Positions 8,885-19,009 of a DNA stretch of 64,000 nt are shown one piece after another (position 1 is the stretch's first letter; each line of letters opens with the position of its first letter). The DNA lies in NCBI GenBank assembly GCA_004368235.1, contig JXTW01000004.1, forward strand, positions 5,004 to 69,003, in the 5' to 3' direction. The translations under genes were made by a program, and so were the position numbers. The notes beneath the pieces were generated by a model. That model worked only from the letters and a program-made list of their open reading frames with translations, did no database searches and was not told the DNA's origin. The stretch comes from Helicobacter anseris (lineage in GTDB: Bacteria > Campylobacterota > Campylobacteria > Campylobacterales > Helicobacteraceae).

Positions 8885-11749
8885 ATGAAAAATCTAGATC
8901 ATATTAAGCAAAAAAAACAATATCTTACATTAGAAGCCTCTGCTGGCAGTGGAAAGACATTTGCACTTACAATACGTTATCTTAGTTTACTTTTTTTAGG
9001 AGTAAATGCCAGTGAGATTTTAACTCTTACTTTTACTAAAAAAGCCACAGGTGAGATGCAAGAAAGAATCGTTTCTGCATTGTATGATTTAGCGCATTTT
9101 AATGAAATAGATGATAAAACTTTTGGTGAGGTTATATTAGATTCTCTGTGCAAAGATTATGGTTTTGAAAAAAATGAAATTTTGGCTAAAGCTAAAGAAG
9201 TGCAAGATCGCTTTATTGTCCAAAATCCACAAATAAAAACAATCGATGCATTTTTATCTTTTATTGTGCATAAGTTTTGTTGGTATATGGGAATTTCTTC
9301 AAATTATAGGGTTGGCGAGATTGATTTAAAGAAAGTTCATGAGTTTTTTTTACAAAGATTAACTAATGATAATGATAGATATAAGGCTTTGCTTAATTAT
9401 TTAAGCTCTCAACAAACCAATATTTCTAAAATTACATATTTAAGTCAATTTGAAGATCTCATTAGTATAGGACTTTTAAATTTTATAAAAAATGATTTAA
9501 AAATAGATTGTGATTGTTTGGAGGATTTGAATTTAAAACAGATTAGCGAAAATATAGATTTAATGGCAAGGAAATTACAAGAAAAGCTTTTAGATAGTAT
9601 AAAAAGATTAAGAGAGCAGATTATAAATAATCCTCAAGCTAGTGATAGTGCTAAAAAGCTGATTAAGCTAAATGTGCAATTAGAAGAGCTTTTATCAAGT
9701 CAATGGATGCTTAAAGGATCAGAACATCGTTATATACAAAAACTTGATTTGCAAAATGAGTTTAAAGAAATTTATGATTTAGCTCTTGCTTATCTAAGGG
9801 TTATGGAGGCTATGGATTTTGTGAGTATTAAGCGTATTTGCAGAGATTATAATCAGGCACTTGAGATGTATTATAAAAAAGAGAGAATCTTAAACTTTGC
9901 AGATATAGAGAGAAAAACACATCGGTTCTTAAATAACTTAGGGGATGCAGATTTCTTTTATTTCAGACTAGATTCTAGGATTAGTCATATTTTGGTAGAT
10001 GAGTTTCAAGATACTAGCCTTAGGCAGTATGAAATTTTAAAGCCACTAATTGATGAGATTAAAAGTGGACAGGGCACTAAAGAATATCAGAGTTTATTTT
10101 TTGTTGGGGATCCTAAGCAGAGTATCTATCGGTTTAGAGGAGCAGATTTTAGAGTATTTGAAAAAGTATTAACTATTACAAATAAAGAGAACTTACCTAA
10201 TAATTATCGTAGTAGTCAAGTAGTGGTTGATTTTAATAACAACTATTTCTCTCAAGTTTTTAAGGATGAATATTATTCACAGAGTTTACCTAGCTCATCA
10301 ACTAGACTTGGGGGGTATGTAAAGGTTTATGAATTAAGTAATGGGGAGTGTGATGGGATACCAAAAGCATTTTTATGTGTAGCGCAATCTTTAGAGATGC
10401 TTTTTGCCAATCAAGTCTCACAGGATAAAATCACGATCCTTTGTTATGATAATCAAAGTATTAGTGATTTGAAAAAATACTTACTTTCTTATTTTTTAAA
10501 AGAAAATAAAAGTATTGATATTATCATAGATGCAAATAAAAAGTTAATTGAAATGCCCGAAGTAAAGATTTTATCTGTATGCCTAAATTATGCTTATGCA
10601 GAAGATGAAAAAAGTAAGAAATATTATGAGAAATGTGCCTTAAAATTGCTTGGAAAAAGCCTTCAAGATAAATTAGATATGCCGCAAAAGGCAGGAAGTT
10701 TATCTCAATATCTTTGGAGTTTGATGCGTCATTTTGAATTATGTGATGATTTTGCAAAAATGATGTTTGAAGTTTCTTTTAAACATTATGATGTGAAGGA
10801 ATTTTTAGATGAGCTAGCCCATATGTCGATCACACAAGAGAGGGAAGCGAGTTTGGAAGGAATTCGCATTATGACTATTCATGCAAGTAAGGGATTAGAA
10901 TTTGATCATGTGATTTTTTGTGATAGAGTGAAAAGTTTTGCAGGCGATAGAGCTCCTATTTTACTAGATGATTCTAGGGCGTTTTGTAAGAAAAAGAAGG
11001 ATATTCATAATTTACGTTTAAAGCTTGATTCTGAATATAATAATGCTTCTAGCAAATCTGAAGTTCAGACTTTACGTGAACAGAATAATCTTTTGTATGT
11101 AGCTTTTACGCGTGCTAAGGATTCTCTTTTTATTATCCCTTCTTATTCTTTTAATCAAGAAGAGGGATTGCTACTTCCAAAAGCACAGGAAATAGGAGAG
11201 ATAAAAAACTATCAGACATTTAAAAAGCCTAATAAACAAGAAGAAATAATCCCAATTATCCAACATGATTATGGCTATCAAGAGCAAGATTATATTGTAG
11301 AAAACTATGGGGTTAAAACACAAAATGTTCTTTTTGGTGAGGCACTGCATTTATGCATGGAGTATAGTTGGTTTTTAGATGATGATACTCTAAGAGATAA
11401 GATAGCAAATTATTATGGCTTTTTTATTGGGGATGAGCAGCTAGATAGGATTTTGATGCGCAAGGATAAGCTCTATGAAGAAATATCTACTTTTAAGGAT
11501 TGGGATGAATTAAGGAGTGAGGTATCTATATTTTTAGATAATAGACTTTATCGTTTAGATTTGATGGCTATAGACCATATCAAAAAGCAAATTGTTATCT
11601 TAGATTATAAAAGCGGAGTAGAATCAGATGAGCATAAAAATCAATTAAGAAAATATATTGATGTAGTTAAAAAGATATTGCCTAGTTATAGGATAGAAGG
11701 AAAGATAGCTTATGTATGGGATAAACCCGTGTTAAAAACTCTTGAGTGA
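8885..11749 (+). CDS. addA: AddA-type helicase-nuclease (RecB-like)
   Basis: Superfamily 1 helicase plus nuclease that processes double-strand breaks for RecA-dependent repair; in H. pylori the AddA homologue is HP1553. Seen in order: Walker A EASAGSGKT (K24), motif II ILVDEFQDTS near residue 372, motif III GDPKQSIYRFRGAD near 410, motif V IHASKGLEFDHV near 663, motif VI YVAFTRAKD near 738, and a C-terminal PD-(D/E)XK nuclease core ending in ILDYKSG near 906. The ATG at 8885 is chosen because AAGG at 8874-8877 is seven bases away; an ATG at 8879 would sit too close. The partner AddB is not in the window. It has its own promoter and stands alone. Confidence 0.9.
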   Translation: MKNLDHIKQKKQYLTLEASAGSGKTFALTIRYLSLLFLGVNASEILTLTFTKKATGEMQERIVSALYDLAHFNEIDDKTFGEVILDSLCKDYGFEKNEILAKAKEVQDRFIVQNPQIKTIDAFLSFIVHKFCWYMGISSNYRVGEIDLKKVHEFFLQRLTNDNDRYKALLNYLSSQQTNISKITYLSQFEDLISIGLLNFIKNDLKIDCDCLEDLNLKQISENIDLMARKLQEKLLDSIKRLREQIINNPQASDSAKKLIKLNVQLEELLSSQWMLKGSEHRYIQKLDLQNEFKEIYDLALAYLRVMEAMDFVSIKRICRDYNQALEMYYKKERILNFADIERKTHRFLNNLGDADFFYFRLDSRISHILVDEFQDTSLRQYEILKPLIDEIKSGQGTKEYQSLFFVGDPKQSIYRFRGADFRVFEKVLTITNKENLPNNYRSSQVVVDFNNNYFSQVFKDEYYSQSLPSSSTRLGGYVKVYELSNGECDGIPKAFLCVAQSLEMLFANQVSQDKITILCYDNQSISDLKKYLLSYFLKENKSIDIIIDANKKLIEMPEVKILSVCLNYAYAEDEKSKKYYEKCALKLLGKSLQDKLDMPQKAGSLSQYLWSLMRHFELCDDFAKMMFEVSFKHYDVKEFLDELAHMSITQEREASLEGIRIMTIHASKGLEFDHVIFCDRVKSFAGDRAPILLDDSRAFCKKKKDIHNLRLKLDSEYNNASSKSEVQTLREQNNLLYVAFTRAKDSLFIIPSYSFNQEEGLLLPKAQEIGEIKNYQTFKKPNKQEEIIPIIQHDYGYQEQDYIVENYGVKTQNVLFGEALHLCMEYSWFLDDDTLRDKIANYYGFFIGDEQLDRILMRKDKLYEEISTFKDWDELRSEVSIFLDNRLYRLDLMAIDHIKKQIVILDYKSGVESDEHKNQLRKYIDVVKKILPSYRIEGKIAYVWDKPVLKTLE

Positions 11750-11790
11750 AACTTGCTATTTGATACTTGTTTTTGATTAGGGTTTTGTGC

Positions 11791-11796
11791 TAGAAT
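11791..11796 (+). promoter_or_regulatory. Predicted extended -10 promoter of the gltX-slt-galU block
   Basis: TGCTAGAAT: an extended -10 box whose core is at 11791-11796, 34 bases before the gltX ATG. A second TATAAA-like string lies at 11815-11820 but is too close to the start codon. Confidence 0.45.
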
Positions 11797-11829
11797 GCCC
11801 AGCAATTTACATTGTATAAAAGGCTTTAA

Positions 11830-13146
11830 ATGCTACGTTTTGCGCCATCTCCTACAGGTGATATGCATATTGGAAATCTACGTGCTGCTATTTTTAATTA
11901 CATTATTGCCAAGCAGCGTAATGAACGATTTTTAATACGTATTGAGGATACAGATTCTGCAAGAAATATACAGGGCAAGGATAAAGAGATCTTATCTATA
12001 TTAAATCTCTTTGGGCTTTTGTGGGATGATTTGGCATATCAGAGTGAAAATTTTTCCAAACATCGTCATTTTGCCGAGGTTTTAGTGCAACAAAATAAGG
12101 CATTTTATTGTTATTGCACTAAAGAATTTTTGGATAAAAAACGAGATGAAGCAGCAAGAGAAAAAAGAGCTTTTCGTTATATGGATGAATGGGCAGAGCT
12201 ACAAAAAAATGAAAAAAAACAACCAGCTATCAGAATCAAAGGTAGTGCTAAAAATATTAGCTTTAAAGATGAGATTAAAGGCGAGATTAATATCGAATCT
12301 AATGAGCTAGATAGTTTTGTGATTATCAGGGAAGATGGAATTCCAACCTATAATTTTGCCTGTGCATTAGATGATATGATTTATGATATTTCTTTTATCG
12401 TGCGTGGGGAAGATCATGTGAGCAATACTCCTAAGCAAATGATGGTGCATGAGTATTTAGGATATGAAAAAAAGATACAATATGCCCATTTGCCTATTAT
12501 CTTAGGTGAGGATGGTAAAAAAATGAGTAAGAGGGATTCTAGTTCCTCAGTTAGCTATCTTTTAGAACAAGGGTTTTTACCACAAGCAATAGTGAATTAT
12601 CTTATTTCTATGGGCAATAAAACACCCTTAGAGGTTTTTACTCTCAAAGAAGCCATAGAGTGGTTTGATATTAAAAATATTGCTAAATCTCCTGTTAAAT
12701 TTGATTTAGCTAGACTAAGATTTTTAAACCGCGAGCATTTAAAGCGGCTAGATGAAAGTGAGTTTGCGCTTTTATTAGGGGTGCAGGATTTAAGTATTGG
12801 TGCTTTAGCAAAGCTTCAAGAGGCTAGTACACTTAATGAGATTAGAGAAAAGCTAGATTTAATTTTTAAGCCCAAAGATATTAATAGGCTTTATGAGAAT
12901 GAAGATTTTAGCGCTTCTTGTAATCAGCTTTTTTTAGTCTTGCGACAGATAGTAGAGCAGATGGATTATAAAAAGATGGACTATGCAGAGTTTAAAGAGC
13001 TTGCTATGCAAAAAAGTGGTCTTAAGGGTAAGGCATTTTTCAAGCCATTTAGAATCTTGCTTACAGGATCTAGTTCTGGACTTGAGCTAGAGCCTATTTT
13101 TGTCTATTTGCGATTGTTTTTAAATGAAATTTTAAAACTAAAATAA
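11830..13146 (+). CDS. gltX: Glutamyl-tRNA synthetase, probable GluRS2 type
   Basis: Class I synthetase. The signature HIGN is at residues 13-16 in FAPSPTGDMHIGN, and the KMSKR loop is near 229. The length of 438 fits the short bacterial type. Campylobacterota usually carry two GluRS enzymes. The genes that follow (yggT, slt, galU, murA, aspA) match the H. pylori region HP0643-HP0649, where HP0643 is GluRS2, the enzyme that loads glutamate onto tRNA-Gln for later amidation by GatCAB. By synteny this is the tRNA-Gln-directed copy; sequence alone does not prove the tRNA preference. Confidence 0.93.
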   Translation: MLRFAPSPTGDMHIGNLRAAIFNYIIAKQRNERFLIRIEDTDSARNIQGKDKEILSILNLFGLLWDDLAYQSENFSKHRHFAEVLVQQNKAFYCYCTKEFLDKKRDEAAREKRAFRYMDEWAELQKNEKKQPAIRIKGSAKNISFKDEIKGEINIESNELDSFVIIREDGIPTYNFACALDDMIYDISFIVRGEDHVSNTPKQMMVHEYLGYEKKIQYAHLPIILGEDGKKMSKRDSSSSVSYLLEQGFLPQAIVNYLISMGNKTPLEVFTLKEAIEWFDIKNIAKSPVKFDLARLRFLNREHLKRLDESEFALLLGVQDLSIGALAKLQEASTLNEIREKLDLIFKPKDINRLYENEDFSASCNQLFLVLRQIVEQMDYKKMDYAEFKELAMQKSGLKGKAFFKPFRILLTGSSSGLELEPIFVYLRLFLNEILKLK

Positions 13147-13155
13147 TGAGGGAAA

Positions 13156-13392
13156 ATGATTATTTTGCATTATCTGATTAATTTGTATATGCTTATTATT
13201 GTATTGGCAGGGATTTGTTCTTTAGCTCGATTGAACAATGAGTTTGCAAGATTTTTTTATCGTTTAAGTGATCCGGTTTTGCGTTTTATTTCTTCAAGGA
13301 TTAATCTGGTTTATCAAGGGATGGATTTTACTCCATTTGTTTTGCTAATTTTTTTAGGAATTATTGATAGGATTATTTGGAGTTTAATATGA
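13156..13392 (+). CDS. YggT family membrane protein
   Basis: A 78-residue protein with two hydrophobic segments (residues ~3-22 and ~57-77) around a central basic loop ending in GMDFTPFVLLIFLG, typical of the YggT family of small inner-membrane proteins, whose function is poorly defined. GAGGGAA precedes the ATG at 13156. Its TGA overlaps the ATG of the following slt gene (ATGA), which suggests translational coupling. Confidence 0.8.
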   Translation: MIILHYLINLYMLIIVLAGICSLARLNNEFARFFYRLSDPVLRFISSRINLVYQGMDFTPFVLLIFLGIIDRIIWSLI

Positions 13393-15062
13393 GGTTTTTT
13401 TTAACCTTATGGTTAGTTTTTTCAAATTTATTGCTTTATGCTAAGGAGATTAGCCTAGAGTTTTTGAAGTCTCAACCAGCAGGTTATGCTAGAGACTTTT
13501 ATATTTGGTATTTTATCAATCAAGATTCTGTTAGCATCAAAGAAGCAAAAGAAGCCTATGAGCTTGTATTTAAAAAAAGCCAGCGTATTGAGAAGGCTAT
13601 GCAGGATAAGGGAGCACCTCATGAGCTTCCTAAAGATATTTATTGCAAGAATTTATTGTTAGAAAAGCTAATATCAAGTGATGCAGAGTGCATTTTTATG
13701 GGATTAAAGTTCTCTTCTGTTTGGCAGATGGAATCTAAGATGGCAAAAAAGCTTGCTGATAAATTAATAAATACAGAGTTTGCCTCTTTGGGTAAACAAA
13801 TTGAGCTTTTAAAATCAGTCCAAGAACTTAAGCCAGCTAAGCGCCTAGAAGTGTTATTTAGCGCTGGATCTAAGAATGTTGGTGCAATTTTATCTGGACT
13901 TAATTATCAGCAGAAATTAGAATTGCTAGATTCTGTACCAGTTCCTGAAAATGCGCTATTAAATGCAATGAATGGTAATGATATAGTTTTAAATCGCACC
14001 ATCGGGAATCTAATTTTAGATTCCCGATTTAAATACATTAAGCAAGCATTAGATAAGGTTGAGGTTTCTAAATCAGATAGTAATACCTTTTTCTTGCTAG
14101 GCATTAATGCAATTATGCAAAAAGATCAGGGATATGCTAATCGTGCTTTTAATTATTTTAAGAAGTCTGAAAACACGACTAATGATCCATTTATGCAAGA
14201 TAGGGCATTGTGGTGGCAATATTTGGTTTCAAAGGATAGACAATATTTAAAAACGTTATCTCAAAGTGGTTTTGTAGATATCTTTTCAATTACGGCTAAT
14301 CAGATTTTAAATACCACACCTAAATTTAGTCTTATTACAGATTTTAAATCTAGTGCCAAGCCCTATAAATTAGATATTAAAGATCCATTTGCTTGGCAGA
14401 TTTTACGTACAAAAATTAGCGGATTAAAAGATAAGGCATATGAGGATGAGGTAGCCTTGCTTTATCATCAAGAGACATTTCCACATCTTATTTATTTTTT
14501 AAATCGAGAGTATCGTTATAAGCATAATTATTTTATATTTGCTTATGATGAACCAAAACTATTTGAAAATACTCATCAAAAAGCGCTTGCTTATGCAGTA
14601 GCTAGACAAGAATCTAATCTTTTACCAGCTTTAGTATCAACTTCTTATGCTTTAGGGATGATGCAGATTATGCCTTTTAATGTAGAGCCTTTTGCTAAAA
14701 GCATGGGTCTAAAAAATATCACCCTATTTGATATGTTTGATCCAAAGATTGCATTAAAATTTGGTAATTTTTATTTAAAAGAGCTTGAAAGAGAGTTTAA
14801 AAATCCTCTTTTTGTAGCCTATGCTTATAATGGTGGACCGGGATTTTTGCGTCGCACATTGGCTAAAAATCAGCTATTTTTGAAAGATAGAGAGTATGAG
14901 CCTTGGTTGTCAATGGAGCTTTTAGCTTATGAGGAGTCAAGATTTTATGGGATGAAAGTATTAGCAAATTATGTTATTTATTCTCAAATGCTTGGAAAAA
15001 AGGTGGATGTACAAACATTACTTAATGATACATTGAAATTCCAAAATAAGGAGAAAAAATGA
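13389..15062 (+). CDS. slt: Soluble lytic murein transglycosylase
   Basis: Periplasmic enzyme cutting the MurNAc-GlcNAc bond of peptidoglycan with formation of 1,6-anhydro-MurNAc. MRFFLTLWLVFSNLLLYA is the signal peptide. Residues ~30-380 are helical and repeat-like, as in the Slt superhelical ring. The C-terminal SLT domain shows AVARQESN (catalytic Glu near 407), ALGMMQIMP and AYNGGPGFLRR. The ATG at 13389 is used because it gives a proper signal peptide and couples to the yggT stop; an in-frame TTG at 13377 only adds four residues. At 557 residues it is typical for Helicobacter Slt. It overlaps galU by four bases. Confidence 0.92.
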   Translation: MRFFLTLWLVFSNLLLYAKEISLEFLKSQPAGYARDFYIWYFINQDSVSIKEAKEAYELVFKKSQRIEKAMQDKGAPHELPKDIYCKNLLLEKLISSDAECIFMGLKFSSVWQMESKMAKKLADKLINTEFASLGKQIELLKSVQELKPAKRLEVLFSAGSKNVGAILSGLNYQQKLELLDSVPVPENALLNAMNGNDIVLNRTIGNLILDSRFKYIKQALDKVEVSKSDSNTFFLLGINAIMQKDQGYANRAFNYFKKSENTTNDPFMQDRALWWQYLVSKDRQYLKTLSQSGFVDIFSITANQILNTTPKFSLITDFKSSAKPYKLDIKDPFAWQILRTKISGLKDKAYEDEVALLYHQETFPHLIYFLNREYRYKHNYFIFAYDEPKLFENTHQKALAYAVARQESNLLPALVSTSYALGMMQIMPFNVEPFAKSMGLKNITLFDMFDPKIALKFGNFYLKELEREFKNPLFVAYAYNGGPGFLRRTLAKNQLFLKDREYEPWLSMELLAYEESRFYGMKVLANYVIYSQMLGKKVDVQTLLNDTLKFQNKEKK

Positions 15063-15889
15063 AAAAAATAATCACTAAATGCCTTTTTCCAGCAGCTGGA
15101 TATGGTACAAGATTCTTACCTGCAACAAAGGCGATGCCAAAAGAAATGTTACCTGTATTAAATAAGCCTTTAATACAGTATGGAGTAGAGGAAGCCTTAG
15201 ATGCAGGATGTCATTGTATGGCGATTGTTACAGGTAGAGGCAAAAGAGCTATTGAGGATCATTTTGATATTAGCTATGAGTTAGAGCATCAAATTCAAGG
15301 TACAGATAAAGAAGCCTATCTTAAAGATGTTAGAAGTATTATGGAATCTTGTACTTTTTCTTATACACGCCAAAAAGAGATGCTAGGACTTGGACATGCA
15401 ATTTTGACTGGTGAGACTTTAGTTGGAAATGAACCTTTTGCAGTAATTTTGGCAGATGATTTATGTGTAAGTGAGCAAGATGGTGTACTAGCTCAAATGG
15501 TGGGATTGTATAAAAAATATCAAAAAAGCATTGTAGCAATCCAAGAAGTAGCTATGAGTGAGGTAGACAAATATGGTGTGATTTCTGGTAGAGAGATAGA
15601 AGAAGGAATTTATGAAGTAGATTTTATGGTTGAAAAGCCTAGTATGAATGAAGCTCCTAGTAATTTAGCTGTTATTGGTCGTTATATTCTAACGCCAGAT
15701 ATTTTTGATATTTTACGTGAAACCAAGCCTGGCAAGAAAGGGGAAATTCAAATTACAGATGCCTTATTAAAACAGGCTCAAAATAAGGGAGTTCTAGCTT
15801 ATAAATTTAAAGGCAAGCGTTATGATTGCGGAAGCATTGATGGCTTCATACAGGCTACTAATGCTTTGTATAACAAGCTTAAGGATTGA
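15059..15889 (+). CDS. galU: UTP-glucose-1-phosphate uridylyltransferase
   Basis: Makes UDP-glucose, a precursor for lipopolysaccharide and other surface sugars. The 276-residue cytoplasmic enzyme shows the nucleotide-binding start LFPAAGYGTRFLPATKAMPKE (within residues 9-29), the uridine/sugar contacts AILTGE and VEKP, and the terminal YDCGSIDGFIQA. Length and motifs are standard for GalU. It overlaps slt by four bases and is followed directly by a small membrane-protein gene. Confidence 0.95.
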   Translation: MKKIITKCLFPAAGYGTRFLPATKAMPKEMLPVLNKPLIQYGVEEALDAGCHCMAIVTGRGKRAIEDHFDISYELEHQIQGTDKEAYLKDVRSIMESCTFSYTRQKEMLGLGHAILTGETLVGNEPFAVILADDLCVSEQDGVLAQMVGLYKKYQKSIVAIQEVAMSEVDKYGVISGREIEEGIYEVDFMVEKPSMNEAPSNLAVIGRYILTPDIFDILRETKPGKKGEIQITDALLKQAQNKGVLAYKFKGKRYDCGSIDGFIQATNALYNKLKD

Positions 15890-15890
15890 T

Positions 15891-16289
15891 GTGTATAATT
15901 TTTATTTTTATCTTTTATCCTATGTGATAGTAGGTGTTTTAGGACTTTTGGCAATACTTTTTATTGTGCTAGTTATGCTTGCTACTACGCCTAAAAAAAT
16001 AAAACCTCTTACACTTTTGGATTTTAACTTCCAGATCAAATCTTTAAAAGATAGTGATTCTGCTCAAAAAATTTATAATTTTTTTATCAGTCATTTTTTA
16101 AATGCACCAAGTGATCTTAGTCAGTTCAAAGATTGGCTAGATTGCATCTCATCATTGGCTACTTCTAGTTTTTTAAGACTAGAGGCAATTATTGAATTAC
16201 GTCAAAAGTTAGAGAGAGCAAATCCTATGCATCAGGATGAAATTAAAAGTATTGTAACAACTGCTATGAAAAATCGCCCTATTGAATAA
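15891..16289 (+). CDS. Small single-span membrane protein (HP0647 position)
   Basis: Hypothetical protein of 132 residues at the position of HP0647 in H. pylori. It has one strong membrane helix (residues ~7-30, [20 protein letters not shown]), then a soluble helical part of ~100 residues. I see no catalytic motif. The start is taken as GTG at 15891, with AAGGA at 15881-15885, directly after the galU stop. An ATG at 15889 is in another frame and soon stops. A longer in-frame reading from 15822 would only overlap galU. Function unknown; its place between galU and murA hints at envelope work, no more. Confidence 0.7.
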   Translation: MYNFYFYLLSYVIVGVLGLLAILFIVLVMLATTPKKIKPLTLLDFNFQIKSLKDSDSAQKIYNFFISHFLNAPSDLSQFKDWLDCISSLATSSFLRLEAIIELRQKLERANPMHQDEIKSIVTTAMKNRPIE

Positions 16290-16311
16290 CATTAAGCAAG
16301 AAAGGATAAGA

Positions 16312-17574
16312 ATGGATTATTTAAGAATTTTAGGTGAGCAAAAAATCGGTGGGAGTATTACAATTAGTGGTGCGAAAAATTCAGCTTTGCCTATTTTAGC
16401 AGCTAGTTTACTTTTTAAAGAATTAGAGATTGATAATCTCCCTGATGTGGCTGATGTAAAAACTTTATTAAGATTGCTTGAGTATTTAGGGTGTGATATC
16501 CAGCAAGAAAGTATAGGTAATGTAAAAATTAGAGCTGAACGCATAGTGCATACTAAAGCAACCTATGATATTGTGCGTAAAATGCGTGCTTCTATTCTTG
16601 TTTTGGGTCCGCTTTTAGCTCGTTTTGGCAGATGTGAGGTGAGTTTACCAGGAGGATGTGCAATTGGAGCTAGACCTGTAGATTTGCATATTAAAGCAAT
16701 GGAAAAAATGGGAGCAGAGATTGTTATTGAAAATGGTTATATTGTAGCAAGTGCACCAAAGGGGTTAAAAGGAGCGCATATTAGCTTTGATAAAATCACT
16801 GTAACAGGCACAGAAAATCTATTAATGGCAGCAGCGCTGGCTTCTGGAGAAACCATTATTAATAATGCTGCCAAGGAACCAGAAGTAGTCCAGTTATGTG
16901 AGCTTTTAGTAAGTGCAGGTATTGAGATTGAAGGTATTGGTAGTGATACTTTAAAAGTAAGAGGTAGTGGTGGAGAAGTTTTAAAATCTTGTCATATAAA
17001 AGTAATTCCTGATAGAATTGAAGCTGGTACTTATCTTTGTGCAGGAGCAATCGCTAATGCAAAAGTTACACTTAGTAATGTTAATGCTTCTCATTTGCAA
17101 GCTATATTGGATAAATTAGAAGAAATTGGGTTTGGAATTGAGATTTTAGAAAATTCTCTAAGTATTTTACCTGCTAAAAAGCGTCAAGCATTTGAGCTTA
17201 TTACAACAGAATACCCTGGATTTCCTACAGATATGCAAGCCCAGTTTATGGCTTTAGCTACTCAATGTGAGGGGATGAGTGTGATTGAAGAGAGACTTTT
17301 TGAAAATCGCTTTATGCATGTTAGTGAAATGCAAAGACTAGGGGCTTATATTAGTCTTAAGGGTAAGGTAGCCCAGATTAGAGGTGGAGAGGTTTTAAGG
17401 GGAGCAGATGTGATGGCTACTGATTTGCGTGCTTCAAGTGCATTAATTTTAAGTGCGCTTGTTGCCAAAGGTTTTACTCAAATTCATAGAATATATCACC
17501 TTGATAGAGGTTATGAAAAAATTGAACAAAAATTAAAAGCTATCGGGGTAGAAGTTCAAAGATTAAAAGAATAA
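16312..17574 (+). CDS. murA: UDP-N-acetylglucosamine 1-carboxyvinyltransferase
   Basis: First committed step of peptidoglycan synthesis: transfers enolpyruvate from phosphoenolpyruvate to UDP-GlcNAc. Seen: [15 protein letters not shown] near the start (K/N substrate contacts), the active-site loop [10 protein letters not shown] with Cys116 (E. coli Cys115, the residue alkylated by fosfomycin), DTEYPGF-like [18 protein letters not shown], and [10 protein letters not shown]. The length of 420 is standard. The ATG at 16312 has AAAGGATAAG upstream; a start at 16282 would overlap the preceding gene and lacks support. The Cys in the loop predicts a fosfomycin-sensitive form. Confidence 0.96.
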   Translation: MDYLRILGEQKIGGSITISGAKNSALPILAASLLFKELEIDNLPDVADVKTLLRLLEYLGCDIQQESIGNVKIRAERIVHTKATYDIVRKMRASILVLGPLLARFGRCEVSLPGGCAIGARPVDLHIKAMEKMGAEIVIENGYIVASAPKGLKGAHISFDKITVTGTENLLMAAALASGETIINNAAKEPEVVQLCELLVSAGIEIEGIGSDTLKVRGSGGEVLKSCHIKVIPDRIEAGTYLCAGAIANAKVTLSNVNASHLQAILDKLEEIGFGIEILENSLSILPAKKRQAFELITTEYPGFPTDMQAQFMALATQCEGMSVIEERLFENRFMHVSEMQRLGAYISLKGKVAQIRGGEVLRGADVMATDLRASSALILSALVAKGFTQIHRIYHLDRGYEKIEQKLKAIGVEVQRLKE

Positions 17575-17594
17575 TTAACTTATAAGGGGTAATG

Positions 17595-19001
17595 ATGGCA
17601 ACTCGAAAAGAGCATGATTTTATTGGTGAACTAGATATTAATGATGATGTATATTATGGAATTCAAACTTTTAGAGCATTAGAAAATTTTAATATTACCA
17701 ACCATAGATTAGGAGAGTATACAATTTTTGTAGATTCCTTAGCAAAGGTTAAAAAAGCAGCAGCTTTAGCTAATAATGAGTTGGGGCTTTTAGATGATAG
17801 GCTAAAAGATGCTATTTGTGCAGCTTGCGATGATGTTATTGCTGGAAAATATTATGACCAGTTTGTTGTGGATATGATTCAAGGAGGAGCTGGCACAAGT
17901 ACAAATATGAATGCTAATGAAGTGATTGCTAATATTGCATTAGAAAAACTTGGATATAAGAAGGGTGAATATCAATATTGCCATCCTAATGATCATATTA
18001 ATCTTTCTCAATCTACAAATGATGCCTACCCAACAGCACTTCGAGTAGCACTATATGATCGCTTGGAAGGAATGACTAGATCAATGAAAATCTTGCAAGA
18101 ATCTTTTGCTAAAAAAGCAGAGGAATTTAAAAATGTGCTTAAGATGGGGCGTACACAGCTTCAAGATGCTGTACCGATGACCTTAGGGCAAGAGTTTGGT
18201 ACTTTTGCTTTAATGGTGGAAAAAGATATTGAACGTGTTATGGAATCTAGAAATTGGATTGCTATGATTAATCTTGGTGGGACTGCCATTGGTACAGGTA
18301 TTAATTCTCATCCAGATTATCGAAAAATTGTGGAGAAAAAGCTTCAAGAAGTTACAGGTAATCCTTTTGTTACAGCTAGCGATTTGATTGAAGCTACACA
18401 GAGTACAGGAGCTTATGTACAAGTAAGTGGTGTATTAAAGCGTGTGGCAGTCAAGCTTTCTAAGATTTGTAATGACTTGCGACTTTTAAGCTCTGGACCT
18501 AGAGCTGGGTTAAATGAGATCAATTTGCCTAAGATGCAACCAGGAAGTTCGATTATGCCCGGTAAGGTTAATCCTGTAATACCAGAAGTTGTCAATCAGG
18601 TATGTTTTGCAGTAATTGGTAATGATATAACTATTACAATGGCAGCTGAAGGTGGACAACTTCAACTTAATGTATTTGAACCAGTTATAGCCTATAAGCT
18701 TTTTGAATCTATTATTATGCTTAATCGTGCTATGGAAACCTTAGCAAGAAAATGTGTAGATGGAATTAGTGCTAATGAGCAGGTGTGCAAAGATTTTGTA
18801 CTAGGAAGTATTGGTATTGTTACAGCACTTAATCCAGTGATTGGATATGAAAATTCTGCATCTATTGCCAAAGAATCTTTACAAACCGGACGTAGTGTAT
18901 ATGAAATCGTGCTTAGTAGAGGTTTATTGAAAAAAGAGGATTTAGATGAGATACTTTCTCCACAAAATATGATTTCCCCACATTTAGCCAAAAAGAAATA
19001 A
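17595..19001 (+). CDS. aspA: Aspartate ammonia-lyase (aspartase)
   Basis: Converts L-aspartate to fumarate and ammonia, feeding fumarate respiration and amino-acid catabolism in these bacteria. The fumarase/aspartase superfamily signature GSSIMPGKVNPVIPE sits near residues 316-330, with GAGTSTNMNANEV near 97 and the substrate loop LSQSTNDAYPTA near 140. The 468 residues match the family. AAGGGG at 17584-17589 fits the second of two adjacent ATGs (17595). The gene follows murA as in H. pylori. Confidence 0.93.
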   Translation: MATRKEHDFIGELDINDDVYYGIQTFRALENFNITNHRLGEYTIFVDSLAKVKKAAALANNELGLLDDRLKDAICAACDDVIAGKYYDQFVVDMIQGGAGTSTNMNANEVIANIALEKLGYKKGEYQYCHPNDHINLSQSTNDAYPTALRVALYDRLEGMTRSMKILQESFAKKAEEFKNVLKMGRTQLQDAVPMTLGQEFGTFALMVEKDIERVMESRNWIAMINLGGTAIGTGINSHPDYRKIVEKKLQEVTGNPFVTASDLIEATQSTGAYVQVSGVLKRVAVKLSKICNDLRLLSSGPRAGLNEINLPKMQPGSSIMPGKVNPVIPEVVNQVCFAVIGNDITITMAAEGGQLQLNVFEPVIAYKLFESIIMLNRAMETLARKCVDGISANEQVCKDFVLGSIGIVTALNPVIGYENSASIAKESLQTGRSVYEIVLSRGLLKKEDLDEILSPQNMISPHLAKKK

Positions 19002-19009
19002 AATAGTTT

